Shown here in pieces: positions 39,648-63,342 of a stretch of 64,000 nt of DNA (within the stretch, counting starts at the first letter, position 1; the number at the start of each line of letters is the position of its first letter). The notes under the pieces are model-generated. The model did not search any database. It saw only the letters and a program-made list of their open reading frames with translations, and was not told where the DNA came from. Both the position numbers and the translations under genes were made by a program. The stretch is from Erpobdella octoculata (Eukaryota; Annelida; Clitellata; Hirudinida; Erpobdellidae): contig OZ022242.1 of the NCBI GenBank assembly GCA_963978895.1, positions 24,717,663 to 24,781,662 of the forward strand, given 5' to 3'.

Positions 39648-41525
39648 TTCTCTATAAATCAGCTACACTTGATATAGCCTTAAATTTACTAATTCTCATA
39701 AATGCGTTTACACGAACAAAAACTTACTTGCGCCAACTGTAACTGCAACTGGATAAATGTTTACACATGCTTATGTCAGTGCTAAATTTGTCAGACTTTT
39801 TCTGCTAATTATTTTTGCATTGTTGAATTTTAAATAAATTAATAACATTATTTTACTAGTTTTGCATTACTTTTTTTACTAAGATTTAGGACATGCATTT
39901 TTCAAGACAAGTCTTGCACAAAGGCAAGAAGAGGTCCTTGCAAAGGCAGCCATTTATAGGCACCTACCCCTTCAGCAATGCGAGTGAACTTGCTTAAGGG
40001 AACAATCGATTGACGAACGCTCTGCCACCAGTGCCTAAAAATAGACTATACTATTTCTAGATATTAACTAGAAATAGATAAAATGAAAAATTATTCAATG
40101 GTGCATTAAAAGTTGGTAGACAACCAACATTCAAAGATGCCATTGACATGTATGTATTTACAGGTCAGAGACGCTTAGTGTTTCCCTTTTAAAACACGCC
40201 TTTGTTGTGTAAAAATGGATGTTTTTTGTAGCAGTTTAAAATGCTAGATTATGTAAGATAAAGTTTTAAAAATTTATCAACATATTGCAGTCATCTTCAG
40301 AAGGTCAGAGGACAGATAGATTAAAAAGGACACTACCTTATAAGCAAATTTGGCATTTACCTATAATTCATAAATAGGTTTTGTTTATTTAACAATCTTC
40401 AAAACATTCTTTTAAAGAAAGAAATGGATGGAACATAGAAGCCAAATTTGAAAATAAAAATTCAACCATATCAGTGTATATTATAAAAAAAAATACATTG
40501 TAGTATGGCAAATATATGAACCACATTATTGAATGGTGCACACACTGCATGGAGAATAATAAAATGTGGGAATACATGAGCTGGATAAAATTAACAAAAT
40601 CATAGGAAACCATACCTCAAAACAAAATTTATTTATTGAAATGTACATTACAATATTAAATGCTTGTTTAAGGTAATCTAGCTTAATAAATAAAAAATAT
40701 AACCTGATGAATAAACAAATATGTAATAGAAATTAAATAAACTTTTGAAAAGGTAAAAATGAATCGAATTAAAAAAAGGCCGAAAACCAATTTATACAAA
40801 CCATAGATCAGGTCATGGTGTACAGAGTTTATTTAATTATGTATTATAGAGATCACTACCATGACACACACACACAAAATCAGTATGTGTACAAGCAGTT
40901 GTCATTTACACACATGAAAGACCAATTTGTCTAAATGAATAATTGCTCCAAGAGAAATTTAAAAATAATCAGCAAAAAAATATTAATCAATTTTGAGCAA
41001 AATTTGTATTGCATCTAAAACAAAATAAAACATGCAAAAGTATAAATTTATAAACAGAAAGTTACACTTGTTTTTGTAGCAGTTTAAAATGCAGGTCATA
41101 AATATGAAATTGGTAGATTAGTTTAGTTCTTATTTTGAGCTTGAGATCAGCTCTAATATATGGCAATGCATTGATTGTAATAAAAACAAGTACAAAATTA
41201 TGTACAAATTTCATGTACACTGCAATGGAATGTAAAGTAAAAATTATACTATCATCTAAAAACACTGGAAAAGATAAATAAATTTATAAAAATAACATGA
41301 AGCAGTGGCTAGATGGCAACTCTGAGGTTCTGTACTAGAAGTTATTTCAAGTAAACTAACAAAATAAAACCACCTGACAATGTTATAACATCAGGAACAC
41401 CAATGTTGTTTTTCATACTAGCAGCATTATGACATGTGAACAATTACATTGAGCAACATAAGTCTTTGTAAAATCAGAGTTTTAAGGAATCTTGTTGCAT
41501 TTAATATGGCACCAACCACCGAAAT
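39648..41525. other. Intergenic region between two convergent genes
   Basis: AT-rich with no recognisable coding sequence. It should contain the 3' UTRs of the TMEM201-like gene (left) and the flippase gene (right). Confidence 0.5.
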
Positions 41526-54066
<12,541 letters not shown>

Positions 54067-54177
54067 CTGCATAATGATCAGCATACATAATTCCAATGTG
54101 TGTTTGTATGTATTTAAGCAATTTTGCACAACGCAGCAGCTAGCAGGGTTAGCTGTTGGTAAAATTATTATGTGCAG

Positions 54178-55235
54178 CAGAGATGTTGCGAGTACTTATG
54201 GTCAGAGTACGAGTACCATGGTTGCGAGTACGAGTACGAGTACCATGGTTGCTAGTACGAGTACCATGGTTGCGAGTACGAGTACCATGGTTACGAGTAC
54301 GAGTACGAGTACCATGGTATCGAGTACGAGTACTGAGGTCTTGAGTACAAGCACAAGTATGAGTACAAGGAATTTTTAGCGAGTACTTTTCGAGTACTTT
54401 TAAATTCAACAAAATAATAGTTTATTCTACATCAAAAAACTAATACATTTCAGAAAAATTAGCAACGACAGTTTACAGTCCGACATCTTAGCCCTATGGA
54501 TTCTTAAAATTATTCCACCAAGGCTGAACACACGTTCGACTGGTGAACTTGAAGCTGGAATACTTAAGGCATAAAGTGCTGGGTGATACAGTTTGTCAAG
54601 GTCACTGGAATGATTCTGCCAAAACGTTAGGGCATCATCCACATCACCAATGATCCTCATCTGAAGATATCTAGTCAACTGTGCATCGACATCAAGGCAG
54701 GTGTCATCTAACGCCGATGAATACTTGTGAAGCAACTTTGACTTTTTGGCTGGTGGAGGTGACCCAGATGGCGGCACCAACGTAACAGCAGGTGACTGAG
54801 TAATGATGTCAAAGAGAGAATTAGTTGATTCAGCAAAGAATTTAACCAGTTCTGAAAATATAGATATGTTATACTAGAGTTCGGCAAGTATAAACGAAAT
54901 ATTACGCCAAACAATTGTTTAGTAAACAAGCAAACTTTTTTAGAGAAGGTGTCGCATAGGCGAATACGAGTACGAGTACTTAGTGGAATAACGAGTACGA
55001 GTACTGAGTGGAATAACGAGTACGAATACCAAGGCTTCGAGTACAAGTACGAGTACTTGAAAAGGGTACTCGAGTACGAGTACTTGAAAAGGGTACTCGA
55101 GTACGAGTACTTGAAAAGGGTACTCGAGTACGAGTACTTGAAAAGGGTACTCGAGTACGAGTACTTGAAAAGGGTACTTGAGTACGAGTACTTGAAAAGG
55201 GTACTCGAGTACGAGTACCAAGTACTACATCTCTG
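54178..55235 (-). mobile_element. hAT element, TSD ATGTGCAG, with large subterminal repeats
   Basis: The ends CAGAGATGTTGCGAGTACT and (inverted) CAGAGATGTAGTACTTGG are flanked by ATGTGCAG (54170-54177, 55236-55243). The left end carries GAGTACGAGTACCATGGTTG repeats. The right end has about six copies of a 27-base unit built on GAGTACTTGAAAAGGGTACTC. It lies in the 5' intron of the flippase gene. Confidence 0.92.
54427..54780 (-). pseudogene. hAT transposase dimerisation domain
   Basis: QLTRYLQMRIIGDVDDALTF, then LYHPALYALSIPASSSPVER and VFSLGGIILRIHRAKMSDCK, the typical YPxLxxxAxxxLxIPxSSxxxERxFSxxG signature. The domain is intact in itself but lacks the upstream catalytic core. Confidence 0.88.
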
Positions 55236-55252
55236 ATGTGCAGGAGTGCAAT

Positions 55253-56390
55253 CAGTGTTATTTTAGTTCAGTAAATAATTTTAGTTCTTATTTTTATTTT
55301 ATTCTTAAATTTTATTTATTATTATTATTATATTTTAGTTCATCAAGTAATTTTAGTTTTTATTATTATTCAGCTCTACAAAATTAAATTTAGTTTTTAT
55401 TTTATTACAGTTCTTGAAATAATTTTCGTTTATATTTTTATTTTATTCAGATAAAAATTTTTTCGTTTTTATTTGATTTTTGTTCAATTTTAGTTCATGC
55501 TCTAAATATTTTTCTTACTATAACCAATTTCATGCAGTGTATATATGGAAAAATAACAATTGTGTAGCACAGAAGATTCTTTATTTTGAGAATCCATTGC
55601 CTTACATTCAGACGTTATAACTATTACCCAGGCAGTAGGCGCTGGAAGCCGAGGCAATAAACGGTAAAAGTGCTGTTGTCCAGGCGGTTTTGCCAAACCA
55701 ATTGATCTTTCGATTAATTAATAAGATGTACATATTTTCTAAAGGGTTATGGTTTAATTTTAGGTAGACATACGGCGTGACTGCCGATACAATAGCAATT
55801 TTACCTATTGCAACCATGGCGAACCGCCGGGGCAATAGCAGCGACCCATTTAGATTTGTTGGTGCTGGAATCGTAAACAAAAAACTCCTGCACGGAACTT
55901 TCTTTTTTCGCCCAGCAAGCATTTTTGCAAGAGAACTCATAATTATTTTCAATGATATAGGGCCTGATATGGAAAAACGTCCAACCCTAGCATAACGTGG
56001 AATAGGGACGTTTCAAAAATAAATGATGATGAATGATTGCAGCGTTTATGATAACAAGAAAGATATGGGTGGGCAATTCAAAAGTTACACAACCATAGAA
56101 TATTGGTTATCTATGTCAATATCTGTGTACACAACTTTCAATAATTTTCGTTCAAAAATTTATTTTTATTTTTTATTTTTATTCAGTTTGCATTATTTAA
56201 ATTTTATTATTATTTTATTATCGTTCAGAAAATAATTTTCGTTATTATTATTATTCAGTTTGTGCCATTTAAATATAGTTTTTATTCTATTTACGTTTTT
56301 CAAATAATTATAGTTCTTTTTTCGTTATTATTAACGAATACAATAAAAAATTTCGTTTTTATTCAGTTTTCGTTAACAAAAATATCACTG
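55253..56390. mobile_element. hAT-like element, imperfect 8-bp TSD (AGTGCAAT/AGTGAAAT)
   Basis: Left end CAGTGTTATTTTAGTTCA, right end (inverted) CAGTGATATTTTTGTTAACG, flanked by octamers that match at 7 of 8 positions (55245-55252, 56391-56398). Both ends are filled with TTTTAGTT/TTTTCGTT-ATTTT repeats. It starts 9 bases after the duplication of the previous hAT. Ends resemble the element at 48640. Confidence 0.7.
55608..55952 (-). CDS. 114-codon ORF inside an hAT, unknown
   Basis: Starts MKIIMSSLAKMLAGRKKKV; its second half from an internal Met is hydrophobic (MVAIGKIAIVSAVTPYVYLK; TAWTTALLPFIASASSAYCL). The RxLLLPRRFA...KIAI part lies in the 52-bp motif that recurs at 11840, where the corresponding frame is also open for about 20 codons. 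It could be captured host sequence or chance; no family recognised. Confidence 0.22.
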   Translation of the reverse strand: MKIIMSSLAKMLAGRKKKVPCRSFLFTIPAPTNLNGSLLLPRRFAMVAIGKIAIVSAVTPYVYLKLNHNPLENMYILLINRKINWFGKTAWTTALLPFIASASSAYCLGNSYNV

Positions 56391-56398
56391 AGTGAAAT

Positions 56399-56400
<2 letters not shown>

Positions 56401-56483
<83 letters not shown>
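56401..56483. repeat. (TA)n microsatellite, insertion site of the LTR element
   Basis: TA tract directly left of the 5' LTR. Another TA tract follows the 3' LTR at 58423, so the element probably split one TA array. Confidence 0.9.
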
Positions 56484-56489
<6 letters not shown>

Positions 56490-56683
56490 TGTCAAGTCAA
56501 ATTGCTGATTTTACGATCAGTTTCCCATTGATAGACGTTAAAGGATTTAGAACCATTATTATAGACATTATTATTATTATATTAGAAGGTATAAATAGGA
56601 TTTATTAAGCTTCATTTATTATCATCCAATAAACTAGAAAACCATTCTATTGAGCCCGGTATACGATTTGGTGATATCGTACA
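56490..56683 (+). repeat. 5' LTR
   Basis: Contains ACGATCAGTTTCCCATTGAT, GGTATAAATAGG (TATA-like) and CCAATAAACTAGAAAACC (AATAAA signal). Differs from the 3' LTR at only a handful of positions plus one ATT unit. Confidence 0.9.
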
Positions 56684-56701
56684 TTGGTGTCAGAAGTAGG
56701 A
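56684..56701 (+). promoter_or_regulatory. Primer-binding site
   Basis: TTGGTGTCAGAAGTAGGA immediately after the LTR; TGGTG is complementary to the CACCA end of a tRNA. The tRNA identity was not determined. Confidence 0.75.
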
Positions 56702-56708
56702 TACAAGA

Positions 56709-57030
56709 ATGGTTTTGAAAGCATTGGATGAGCTCTTGATACTCGAGTTGAGGCGTGAACTTAGAAAACGAGACTACAGTGATAAAGGAAAAAAGTCTAA
56801 GCTCGTGGACAGCCTCCGGACGTCATTGGAGGACAATGGGTTTATCCCAGAAGAGTACGAATTCGAAACAGAAAATGAATTGATGAAGGCTCTGAATAAA
56901 ACGGCAGAAGAAATCAGAGCAGCACAGGAGGAAAACTGAGCAGCACAGCGGGAAATGAAGAAATTTCTTGAACTCCTCAATGGTGACACAAACAATTGCA
57001 GAAACAAAAAAGACGGTCATGATGATGAGC
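56709..57030 (+). CDS. LTR-element ORF start: SAP-like domain (stop at 56937)
   Basis: MVLKALDELLILELRRELRK, then GKKSKLVDSLRTSLEDNGF and IPEEYEF fit a SAP helix-turn-helix (L...LR.EL..R....GKK..LV..L), a putative DNA-binding motif found at the start of some Gypsy-type gag proteins. An in-frame TGA at 56937-56939 follows EEN. The same frame then continues AAQREMKKFLELLNGD into the first acidic repeat before a frameshift near 57034. Confidence 0.6.
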
Positions 57031-57031
57031 C

Positions 57032-58138
57032 ATGCATCAAGATGAACCATGCAACGATGTTCAAGATGAACCGTGCAAAGATATTCAAGATGAACCATGC
57101 AAAGATGGTCATGATGATGAGCCTGTCAAAGACGGTCATGATGATGTGCCTGTCAAAGACGGTCATGATAATGAACCTTGCAAAGGTGCTCAAGATGAAC
57201 CATGCAAAGATGGTGATGACGAGCCTAGCAAAGATGGTGACAATGATACAGTCGGTTTGGATGTCAACAACAAAACTAAAGAAGATGAAAAGAATGTTGA
57301 AAACGAAATGCAAAACGATGAGGATGAAAGTGACGATGATGATTGTAATAATGGCAATAACAGCGATGGCTTTTACCCATACAGCGACGGTTCTGAAACG
57401 GAAGCCTCCATAACAGACGACGGCACCGAATATTCAGGGTCAGATTTTAGTGATGAATCTGACTCGGATGAAGCAACCGAGGATTTAAAAACGGACAAAA
57501 GTCCAATGGAGAAATACGTCGAAGCTAACTTGACAAAAAAAGAAGACACTGATTTGAGAGACGATGGCGATGATTTGAAGAAAGATCCGCTGGACGATAC
57601 GAAAGTTGACACCGATGAAAGAGCCGAGTTGGAATATGAAAAGAAAACGTTCGATTGTAGCTTGGAAGAAAACAAAGATGACGGCGATAAACTTCTCCAA
57701 AACAACAATAGCAATGCAGCAAGCAAAAACTCTGAAAAAGATGAGCCAAGAACAGAGAACGGTACCGAGGATTCTAAATTAGATGAATCCACAGAGGATT
57801 CTAGATCAGATAGACTAAGAGTCATTTTAAAATCAAATAACAGTTTGATGAAGGGATTTAATGAATTTATGGAACGTGTTTTCGAAAAACCTTTTGAAGA
57901 GTTTCTTGAGAAAGATCTAAAAGATGTGAAGAAGAAAAAGCAGACAGTTCCGATAAACCGTGCAAAGATGTTCAGGAGGAGGCATGCAGAAAAGGCTGTG
58001 ATGAACCGTGCAGAAATGGCGACGATGAGCCAAAGAAAGACTCTGTTGATGAGCCAAAGAAGGACTCGAAGAAACTGCATCAAACGGTCAAGAGACTTGA
58101 CCATGTTGTTTGCGAATTGCGGTCAAAGCCACGAGTAA
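57032..58138 (+). CDS. LTR-element acidic repeat protein, 368 codons
   Basis: Opens with about eight variants of DEPCKDGHD (QDEPCKDIQDEPCKD; DDEPVKDGHD), then a very Asp/Glu/Ser-rich stretch (SDGSETEASITDDGTE; FSDESDSDEATED) and a helical Phe-rich segment (SLMKGFNEFMERVFEKPFEE). Near 57940 the natural frame shifts. The alternative frame to 58217 restores the repeat (SDKPCKDVQEEACRKGCDEP) and ends VCGRVAFLKSDYAVRDKQN. So it was one protein of roughly 500 residues with the SAP domain, now broken by one stop and two frameshifts. No retroviral gag zinc knuckle is visible. Confidence 0.65.
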   Translation: MHQDEPCNDVQDEPCKDIQDEPCKDGHDDEPVKDGHDDVPVKDGHDNEPCKGAQDEPCKDGDDEPSKDGDNDTVGLDVNNKTKEDEKNVENEMQNDEDESDDDDCNNGNNSDGFYPYSDGSETEASITDDGTEYSGSDFSDESDSDEATEDLKTDKSPMEKYVEANLTKKEDTDLRDDGDDLKKDPLDDTKVDTDERAELEYEKKTFDCSLEENKDDGDKLLQNNNSNAASKNSEKDEPRTENGTEDSKLDESTEDSRSDRLRVILKSNNSLMKGFNEFMERVFEKPFEEFLEKDLKDVKKKKQTVPINRAKMFRRRHAEKAVMNRAEMATMSQRKTLLMSQRRTRRNCIKRSRDLTMLFANCGQSHE

Positions 58139-58229
58139 AGATCAAGGTATTTTGTGTTTGTGGCCGAGTCGCATTTCTCAAAAGCGACTATGCTGTTCGG
58201 GACAAACAAAATTAAGAAGGGGGTAATCA

Positions 58230-58418
58230 TGTAAAATCGCTGATTTTACGATCAGTTTCCCATTGATAGACGTTAAAGGATTTAGAACAATTATTATAGA
58301 CATTATTATTATTATTATATTAGAAGGTATAAATAGGATTTATTAAGCTTCATTTATTATCATGCAATAAACTAGAAAACCATTCTATTGAGCCCGGTAT
58401 ACGATTTGGTGATATCGT

Positions 58419-58422
<4 letters not shown>
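58230..58422 (+). repeat. 3' LTR
   Basis: Copy of 56490-56683. Begins TGTAAAATCGCTGATTTTAC and ends GGTGATATCGTAACA, followed by (TA)n. Confidence 0.9.

Positions 58423-59002
<580 letters not shown>

Positions 59003-59069
<67 letters not shown>
59003..59069. repeat. (TA)n joining a Helitron 3' end and a Penelope 3' end
   Basis: TA tract with a Helitron CTAG on its left and the Penelope leader (minus) on its right. Confidence 0.95.
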
Positions 59070-59071
<2 letters not shown>

Positions 59072-59230
59072 CGAATAAACTGTGGAATCAATTTATCTTT
59101 GAGACACGCTCTAAGAAACACAACTCGCCATTTGGCAGAAACAACTTTTCAAGCCAAATTCTCGACCTTTCGGCACAAAACTCTCTGTTCAAGACTACAA
59201 TTAGCCAAAAACTTTTCCATTAAACTTTTA
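59069..59230 (-). pseudogene. Penelope ORF leader of the downstream pseudo-LTR
   Basis: RKVENLA, a stop, then KVVSAKWRVVFLRACLKDKL and IPQFIRN, ending at the TA tract. Same junction point as in the copies at 30060 and 47575. Confidence 0.75.
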
Positions 59231-59236
59231 TTGTCA

Positions 59237-59278
59237 GACCGACGGACCGTTTCAGCTATGTCAGCCATCCTCAGGGTC
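59237..59278 (-). ncRNA. Hammerhead ribozyme motif
   Basis: Minus strand: CUGAGGA and GAAA core. Stem I GACC/GGTC, stem II GGCU/AGCU with one G-U pair, stem III A-CG-GUC-CG-U, cleavage after GUC. N7 is G, which the hammerhead core allows. Confidence 0.7.
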
Positions 59279-59411
59279 AAAAGTAAAACGAGAAAAGTAA
59301 ACAAACAGAAAGAACCGAAATTGTCAAAGAATTAGCACACTAACAAAAGAAAAAACGAAAAAACACTCTACCTATCAAATCAAAAGAATATAAAATTTAT
59401 ACTATTGGAAA

Positions 59412-59870
59412 TCAATTTTTGCGTTTTCGCTGTGTTATATTAGAAGAGACAAGAATTTCCTCAGATACATTACAATGAGATTCGTCAGGAGCAGCCTCAA
59501 CAGCCAAGGTATTTGTGTCAGAGGACGAGTCAGAAGTATCATCATTTATGTTATCCTCGTCGTTAGAAGGAATACAGGGTAACCGATGCATATTGCTTTC
59601 TTTGACACCGAATAAGTGGAGAATCTGTGGAAATTTATCAAATTGTTTATTAATTGCGGGTCTTATTAATAAGATATAGAGAGCCTCTTTTATTTTCAGC
59701 CGGAAAGAGTCGGATTCACTTGTTAAAATCGAAACACCTTCTTCAAGTTCTTTTCGTGTTAGCTTTTTCAAATGAATACATTCATAATGATTAAGAATAC
59801 TCCCAAACTGGAGATGCATCGTGAGTCTCCTTGACAACGTAGTGGTAGTGTGACCAATGTATGTATCCAC
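59412..59870 (-). CDS. Penelope-like GIY-YIG endonuclease domain
   Basis: Directly after the TAG at 59871-59873 and in the same frame: VDTYIGHTTTTLSRRLTMHL (GIY-YIG core with catalytic Arg), FRLKIKEALYILLIRPAINK (the Glu that binds metal) and LHLFG. The acidic tail ends SSNITQRKRKN. In Penelope-like elements this nuclease nicks the insertion site. The domain looks complete; it would be made only by read-through or separate initiation. Confidence 0.85.
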   Translation of the reverse strand: MDTYIGHTTTTLSRRLTMHLQFGSILNHYECIHLKKLTRKELEEGVSILTSESDSFRLKIKEALYILLIRPAINKQFDKFPQILHLFGVKESNMHRLPCIPSNDEDNINDDTSDSSSDTNTLAVEAAPDESHCNVSEEILVSSNITQRKRKN

Positions 59871-60836
59871 CTAACAATGTGGAATAGAACATTTGAAATG
59901 GTACACCACGTGACTTTGTTGCAACGGGTCAGTGATACTTGTTCTATCATTCTTGATGACCAAATTGAAAAGTTTCAAGTTTTTGTAATAAATATATAAA
60001 CCCAGTTTATTCCTGACGGGGTCTATAACAGAAACTTCCTTTTTTATTATCTTCTTTATAATACTTTCATCAATTCTGTAATTGAGATTCATTTGATTTT
60101 TGTAGAACACGGGGAACTCCTGGCGTACATCACGACCCTTGTCAGCGTCAGACCCAGCCGAACTCACAGATGTTTTCATTTTGGTTACAAAATTGTTAAT
60201 AAAACCGTCGACAAAGCTATTAGAATAATTGTTGTTAACCAATAACTGCTTGATTCTAACTATTTCTTTATGGAAATCTGACCAGGTTTCGGAAAAACGA
60301 TAAGCTCTGAGGAGATAACTATTAATAACACTTCTTTTATATCTGTCCGGACTCTCGCTGTCACCATTTAGGCATGTTCCATTATTAGTTGGTTTGATGA
60401 AGACTTTGGTAGTAGGACCAGAATCAGTTATTGTGATGATGGTGTCGAGAAAATTTACTTGTTTTTTACTGTCATTTAGGTCGAAGGTAAATTTCAAAAC
60501 TGAATTGCTCTCGAAAGTATTCTTTAAAGCAACGACTTCACGTTCAGACCTCACAAGAAGAAAGATATCATCCATATATCGCGCATAAACAATTGGGGTT
60601 TCTTCTATTTCAGCGAAAGCAATCTCCTCTAAACGACCCATGTAAAAGTTAGCAAAGGTTGGTCCCAATGGAGATCCCATCACCACTCCATCAATCTGTA
60701 GAAATAAGCTCTGGTCTAAGTGTCTGAATGGAGACTCTGTAGTACATACCAGCAGGAGCTCGTGCAGCAGAGATTCTGGAATCTTTGGAGGTGGCAACGT
60801 ATCACTATGATAGACGTAATTGCAAATGATATATAT
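59871..60836 (-). CDS. Penelope-like reverse transcriptase, N-terminally truncated
   Basis: Open from the TA junction to the TAG at 59871. LHELLLVCTTESPFR, then QIDGVVMGSPLGPTFANFYM (palm motif B) and YARYMDDIFLLVR (catalytic YMDD), VNFLDTIITI, TYK-like thumb region and FPVFYKNQMNLNYRIDESII. The fingers and motif A are missing at the 5' end, so it cannot be an active enzyme. Ends SHVVYHFKCSIPHC before the stop. Confidence 0.88.
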   Translation of the reverse strand: MYIICNYVYHSDTLPPPKIPESLLHELLLVCTTESPFRHLDQSLFLQIDGVVMGSPLGPTFANFYMGRLEEIAFAEIEETPIVYARYMDDIFLLVRSEREVVALKNTFESNSVLKFTFDLNDSKKQVNFLDTIITITDSGPTTKVFIKPTNNGTCLNGDSESPDRYKRSVINSYLLRAYRFSETWSDFHKEIVRIKQLLVNNNYSNSFVDGFINNFVTKMKTSVSSAGSDADKGRDVRQEFPVFYKNQMNLNYRIDESIIKKIIKKEVSVIDPVRNKLGLYIYYKNLKLFNLVIKNDRTSITDPLQQSHVVYHFKCSIPHC

Positions 60837-60856
60837 ATATATATATATATATATAT
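60831..60856. repeat. Short (TA)n between two Penelope units
   Basis: Separates the leader of the unit to the right (60856-60950) from the truncated reverse transcriptase to the left. Confidence 0.9.
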
Positions 60857-61012
60857 TGCGTTTTTTGCATAACTCGGCAGTAGATTTTCTTTCATACATG
60901 CTCTATTGAAAATAACTGCGCATTTTTTGTTTATTATTTTCTTAACGTAAGACTCCAATCTGCGAACAACAACTTTGGTTTTGGAATAAAATTCTTTATT
61001 GATTTTCATAAC

Positions 61013-61056
61013 GGGCTTACTGCACAGTTTCGGCTCGAAAGCCATCATCAGAGCCC
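61013..61056 (-). ncRNA. Hammerhead ribozyme motif, left arm
   Basis: Minus strand: stem I GGGCT/AGCCC, CUGAUGA, stem II GGCU-UUCG-AGCC, GAAA, stem III A-CUG-UG-CAG-U, predicted cleavage after UA. Confidence 0.8.
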
Positions 61057-61171
61057 TTGAATAGAAAATAATGCGAATATTCAAAAACAAACGAAGTGAA
61101 ATTAGAATAATGGTAAAACGTGTTTACTTAAAACCAGACGATTAGGCGATGAATATAATGCGAACGAATAT

Positions 61172-61585
61172 AGTTGTGATAAAACCAAGCGGAGGTAAAA
61201 TGGCGTGAAGTAAAATTAAACCGAGGTACATGGTATATAGTATATAAAAGACAGAAATACTATTGTAGAAACAGAAGACGTGAAGTGGAGTGAAACTGCG
61301 TTATATATTGTTGGGTGTTTGATATAGAATAAAAAACAGTTTTGGAAGATATGTAGACTTACTAGAAATCGACTTCTAATACCATGAAGCAACCAGCGAA
61401 ACGGTAAACGAATAGCATGCCGAGAAGTAGATGTTTACGTTGTGACCAGCGAAGCGATGGCCGACACGAAAGATAAAATATGAAATATAAAATCGGAATG
61501 AAAGGATCACGAGAGTAATAGGTTACGACTGAAATAAAATAAAAGTATAAGTATAAAAGTATAGAACTGAAGGAAATGCGGCTGA
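61172..61585. other. Presumed 3' UTR of the Penelope derivative
   Basis: No coding sequence recognised between the ORF stop (61586) and the left arm. Confidence 0.4.
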
Positions 61586-62305
61586 TCACTTTCGTTTGCG
61601 GAAAGTTATGTTGCCGCAGTTAGTTAAATGAGGGAATGCGGACGGGCGGTCCACACGCACGGATCCGCTGTCATCGCCCGGCGGAACCGCTCGATTAACT
61701 ACGCCGGATACCGACGCCTCAACGCTATGGCCCGGGGTGGAGTGTAGGTTGGCCTCGCCGGACTCCAGTGCGCCGATGTCGTGACTTGGGGTAGAGTGCA
61801 GGTTAGCTCCGCTAGGGCCGCCGGACACTGGCGCAAAGATGCGAAGACTAGGAGTAGAGTACATGTCGTCGGAGTCGGACATCTGCTTCTCGATGTGATG
61901 ACCGGAGTGGCGTGCGGAACGGCATCGCCGGACGTCGAAGGGGCTGCGCCAACGTAAATTGGAATATTCGGAAACTGACAGACCTCGGCTTTCCATATCT
62001 GTAGCCAGGTTTAAAAGATGATCTGTCGTTCTCCGGAAACCCCTGGTGCGTCGCGCGGCGATTGAGGCATCAATCGGAACCCGAGTGAATTGCCGAGTCA
62101 GGGACGCATCGATCAGTGAACTGACTGCTATGATCGAGGGCCGAGAACGTGAGCTGCTGCGCGGAGGGACGGGTGCGACTGTGGAACCATCTGACGAAGA
62201 ATCTGCGTCTGACTCGGTGAGTGGCAGGTCCAGGGAGACATCGCGGAGAAGCCGAAATCCGGACGCAGCGTCCGCTGAGCAATGATCGATATGTGGAGAA
62301 TTCAA
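61586..62305 (-). CDS. 239-residue Ser/Arg-rich ORF with Penelope-like C-terminus
   Basis: Starts MNSPHIDHCSADAASGFRLL and has Ser-rich acidic (ESDADSSSDGS) and Arg-rich parts. Three imperfect repeats of NLHSTPGHSVEASVSG lie near the end. It finishes PHLTNCGNITFRKRK. That ending matches SSNITQRKRKN of the GIY-YIG protein at 59412 and NNPNITLRRKK at 63753. So the ORF is probably the variable tail of a Penelope protein, with a different front part. It is clearly GC-richer than its surroundings. Function unknown. Confidence 0.55.
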   Translation of the reverse strand: MNSPHIDHCSADAASGFRLLRDVSLDLPLTESDADSSSDGSTVAPVPPRSSSRSRPSIIAVSSLIDASLTRQFTRVPIDASIAARRTRGFRRTTDHLLNLATDMESRGLSVSEYSNLRWRSPFDVRRCRSARHSGHHIEKQMSDSDDMYSTPSLRIFAPVSGGPSGANLHSTPSHDIGALESGEANLHSTPGHSVEASVSGVVNRAVPPGDDSGSVRVDRPSAFPHLTNCGNITFRKRK

Positions 62306-62527
62306 TCTTGAAGGAGAAATGGTACGGCCTGAGTGAGTCGATATTGCGAAGACCGCCTCCGCAGCCGGAAGCGTTGACGGGTGTCGAAGGAACGGCGTCT
62401 ATATAGGTTGAATTAAGTGGAGGATTGGTAGATTTTGGATCGCCGCCATCTGTAGTCGGAGGAAGAGAGTATCTCGCCGCCTTCCCAAGTACCCGGGCAG
62501 TTAGCGCGACGATCGAAGGTTGGGCGA

Positions 62528-63292
<765 letters not shown>

Positions 63293-63303
63293 TTTATTTC
63301 AGA

Positions 63304-63342
63304 GGCTGACTGCAGTTTCGGAAGAAATCCATCATCAGAGCC
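63304..63342 (-). ncRNA. Hammerhead ribozyme motif
   Basis: Minus strand: GGCU + CUGAUGA + GGA-UUUCU-UCC + GAAA + CUGCAG + UC + AGCC. Cleavage expected after GUC. Confidence 0.8.

Larger units (their letters stand above)
56490..58422 (+). mobile_element. LTR retroelement without pol, non-autonomous
   Basis: Nearly identical LTRs of ~194 bases (56490-56683 and 58230-58422) begin TG and end CA. The primer-binding site TTGGTGTCAGAAGTAGGA starts at 56684 and the polypurine tract AAGAAGGGGG is at 58214-58223. The 1.5-kb interior encodes a SAP-domain start and a long acidic repeat protein. No protease, reverse transcriptase, RNase H or integrase motif was found in any frame. The LTRs may extend ~6 bases further out (TATTCATG/TAATCATG), which would bring the tract against the 3' LTR and leave ATATA on both flanks. 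Confidence 0.88.
59069..60830 (-). mobile_element. 5'-truncated Penelope-like element with RT and GIY-YIG endonuclease
   Basis: Minus order from 60830: reverse transcriptase truncated at its start by a (TA)n tract, in-frame TAG, GIY-YIG nuclease, 3' UTR, hammerhead ribozyme (59237-59278), and the leader of the next unit's ORF ending at (TA)n (59069). The terminal leader after a ribozyme is the pseudo-LTR arrangement known for Penelope-like elements. Confidence 0.85.

Noticed and set aside
54149..55236. Ser-Thr and Tyr-Glu repeat ORFs as a mucin-like gene
   Set aside because: These are GAGTACGAGTAC subterminal repeats of the hAT at 54178-55235, open in several frames on both strands.
57017..58104. 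Minus-strand frames of up to 243 residues opposite the acidic repeat protein
   Set aside because: They are mirror frames of the Asp/Glu-rich plus-strand sequence; LTR orientation, primer site and polypurine tract all point to the plus strand.
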